From an uncultured Lachnobacterium sp. (GTDB lineage: Bacteria; Bacillota; Clostridia; Lachnospirales; Lachnospiraceae), in NCBI GenBank assembly GCA_900550545.1, contig URSS01000070.1:1-6484 (forward strand): a DNA stretch of 6,484 nucleotides, read 5' to 3'. Positions 6,078 to 6,484 of the stretch are shown piece by piece. The position numbers and the translations under genes were made by a program. Under the pieces are notes generated by a model. That model ran no database searches and was not told the origin of the DNA. It saw nothing but the letters and a program-made list of their open reading frames with translations. Numbering within the stretch: the stretch's first letter is position 1; every line of letters begins with the position of its first letter.

Positions 6078-6422
6078 AATATAACATTTTTATTTGGAAA
6101 TGGGCTTGATTTAGGATTTGGCTTAGAAAGTGGGTATAAGAGTTCTTACCCTTATTTTAGGCAGAATGCAAGTGATGATAATATTATAAAAAGAGAAATA
6201 GAAAAAGATTAGAAAGATAATTACCCAAATTGGTCAGATTTAGAAGTCGCATTGGGAAAGTTTACCTTAAATGTATCTAAAGAGAATATTGAAAAATTTA
6301 TTCAAGATAAAATATAATTGGATAAATTATTAAATAAATATTTATTATTACAAGAAGAAAAATTTATTTATGATGATAAGCAGATTAAGAATATACAAAT
6401 CAAGTCAGAGATGAATTTTTAA
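6075..6422 (+). pseudogene. AbiH-family abortive-infection gene, broken by in-frame stops
   Basis: From ATG 6075 the translation starts MNITFLFGNGLDLGFGLESG, the hallmark N-terminus of the AbiH phage-resistance family (Pfam AbiH; GNGxDL followed by a Y..F element). A TAG at 6210-6212 interrupts it after 45 codons. The same frame then continues with family-like sequence (NWSDLEVALGKFTLNVSKEN, IEKFIQDKI). A TAA at 6315-6317 interrupts again, LDKLLNKYLLLQEEKF follows, and a final TAA lies at 6420-6422. No frameshift is needed to join the three segments. Family members usually exceed 300 residues, so most of the C-terminal part is missing or lies past the window. AbiH proteins block phage multiplication by a mechanism not evident from sequence. 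The gene is probably dead; recoding or sequencing error would be the alternatives. Confidence 0.82.
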
Positions 6423-6441
6423 ATAATACAACTCAAACTTC

Positions 6442-6457
6442 GCACATTAAAATGTGC
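6442..6457. repeat. 7-bp palindrome with AA centre
   Basis: GCACATT (6442-6448) and AATGTGC (6451-6457) are perfect reverse complements around AA. As RNA it would fold as a 6-bp hairpin with a four-base loop. A second, weaker dyad (TTGAA-AA-TTCAA, 6467-6478) follows 9 nt later. Their role is unknown; paired operators or a mobile-element end are possible. Confidence 0.4.
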
Positions 6458-6484
6458 CTATGCACCTTGAAAATTCAATAATAA

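Noticed and set aside
1..6484. CRISPR array, tRNA, rRNA, transposase or integrase
   Set aside because: I looked for regularly spaced repeats, cloverleaf signatures and mobile-element genes on both strands and found none. Only short isolated inverted repeats are present.

Overview
The window looks like gut or rumen Firmicutes DNA, most likely Lachnospiraceae. The evidence is the AG-rich Shine-Dalgarno sequences, the moderate-GC genes set in AT-rich spacers, and a chain-length/co-polymerase protein of the Gram-positive two-helix type. The first ~223 bases are different: they are GC-richer and encode the N-terminus of a Bacteroidota-type GH10 xylanase lipoprotein. They are joined abruptly to the C-terminal half of a TagD-like cytidylyltransferase. 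That join is either a chimeric assembly or cloning artefact, or a very unusual recombination scar.

Layout. 2-223: xylanase 5' fragment (lipobox LAGC, GH10 ENxMK-type segment). 225-428: cytidylyltransferase 3' fragment. 429-854: AT-rich spacer with three closely spaced inverted repeats (422-441, 450-471, 523-549) and, at its right end, the frame-disrupted remnant of an unrecognised small gene (about 658-828). 855-4196: a 1113-residue, almost wholly helical protein with an N-terminal adaptor-like helical domain, a charged linker and a ~920-residue solenoid. It resembles the repeat-rich sensor half of SIR2/STAND-type antiphage proteins but has no visible enzymatic domain. 4284-5687: a 467-residue polysaccharide co-polymerase (Wzz/CapA-like) whose cytoplasmic tail looks like a BY-kinase fold stripped of its ATP-binding motifs. 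It ends at a textbook Rho-independent terminator (5710-5743). 5744-6074: AT-rich, with a near-consensus promoter at 5775-5803 but no convincing intact gene. 6075-6422: an AbiH-family abortive-infection gene with a good ribosome binding site, broken by two in-frame stops and lacking most of its length. 6423-6484: two short dyads with AA centres.

Functionally, surface-polysaccharide genes (cytidylyltransferase remnant, co-polymerase) are interleaved with phage-defence-type genes (solenoid protein, AbiH remnant). The most interesting item is the large solenoid protein, which may be a defence sensor whose effector is separate, lost or unrecognised. No search could be run, so family assignments rest on recognised motifs and remembered family patterns.
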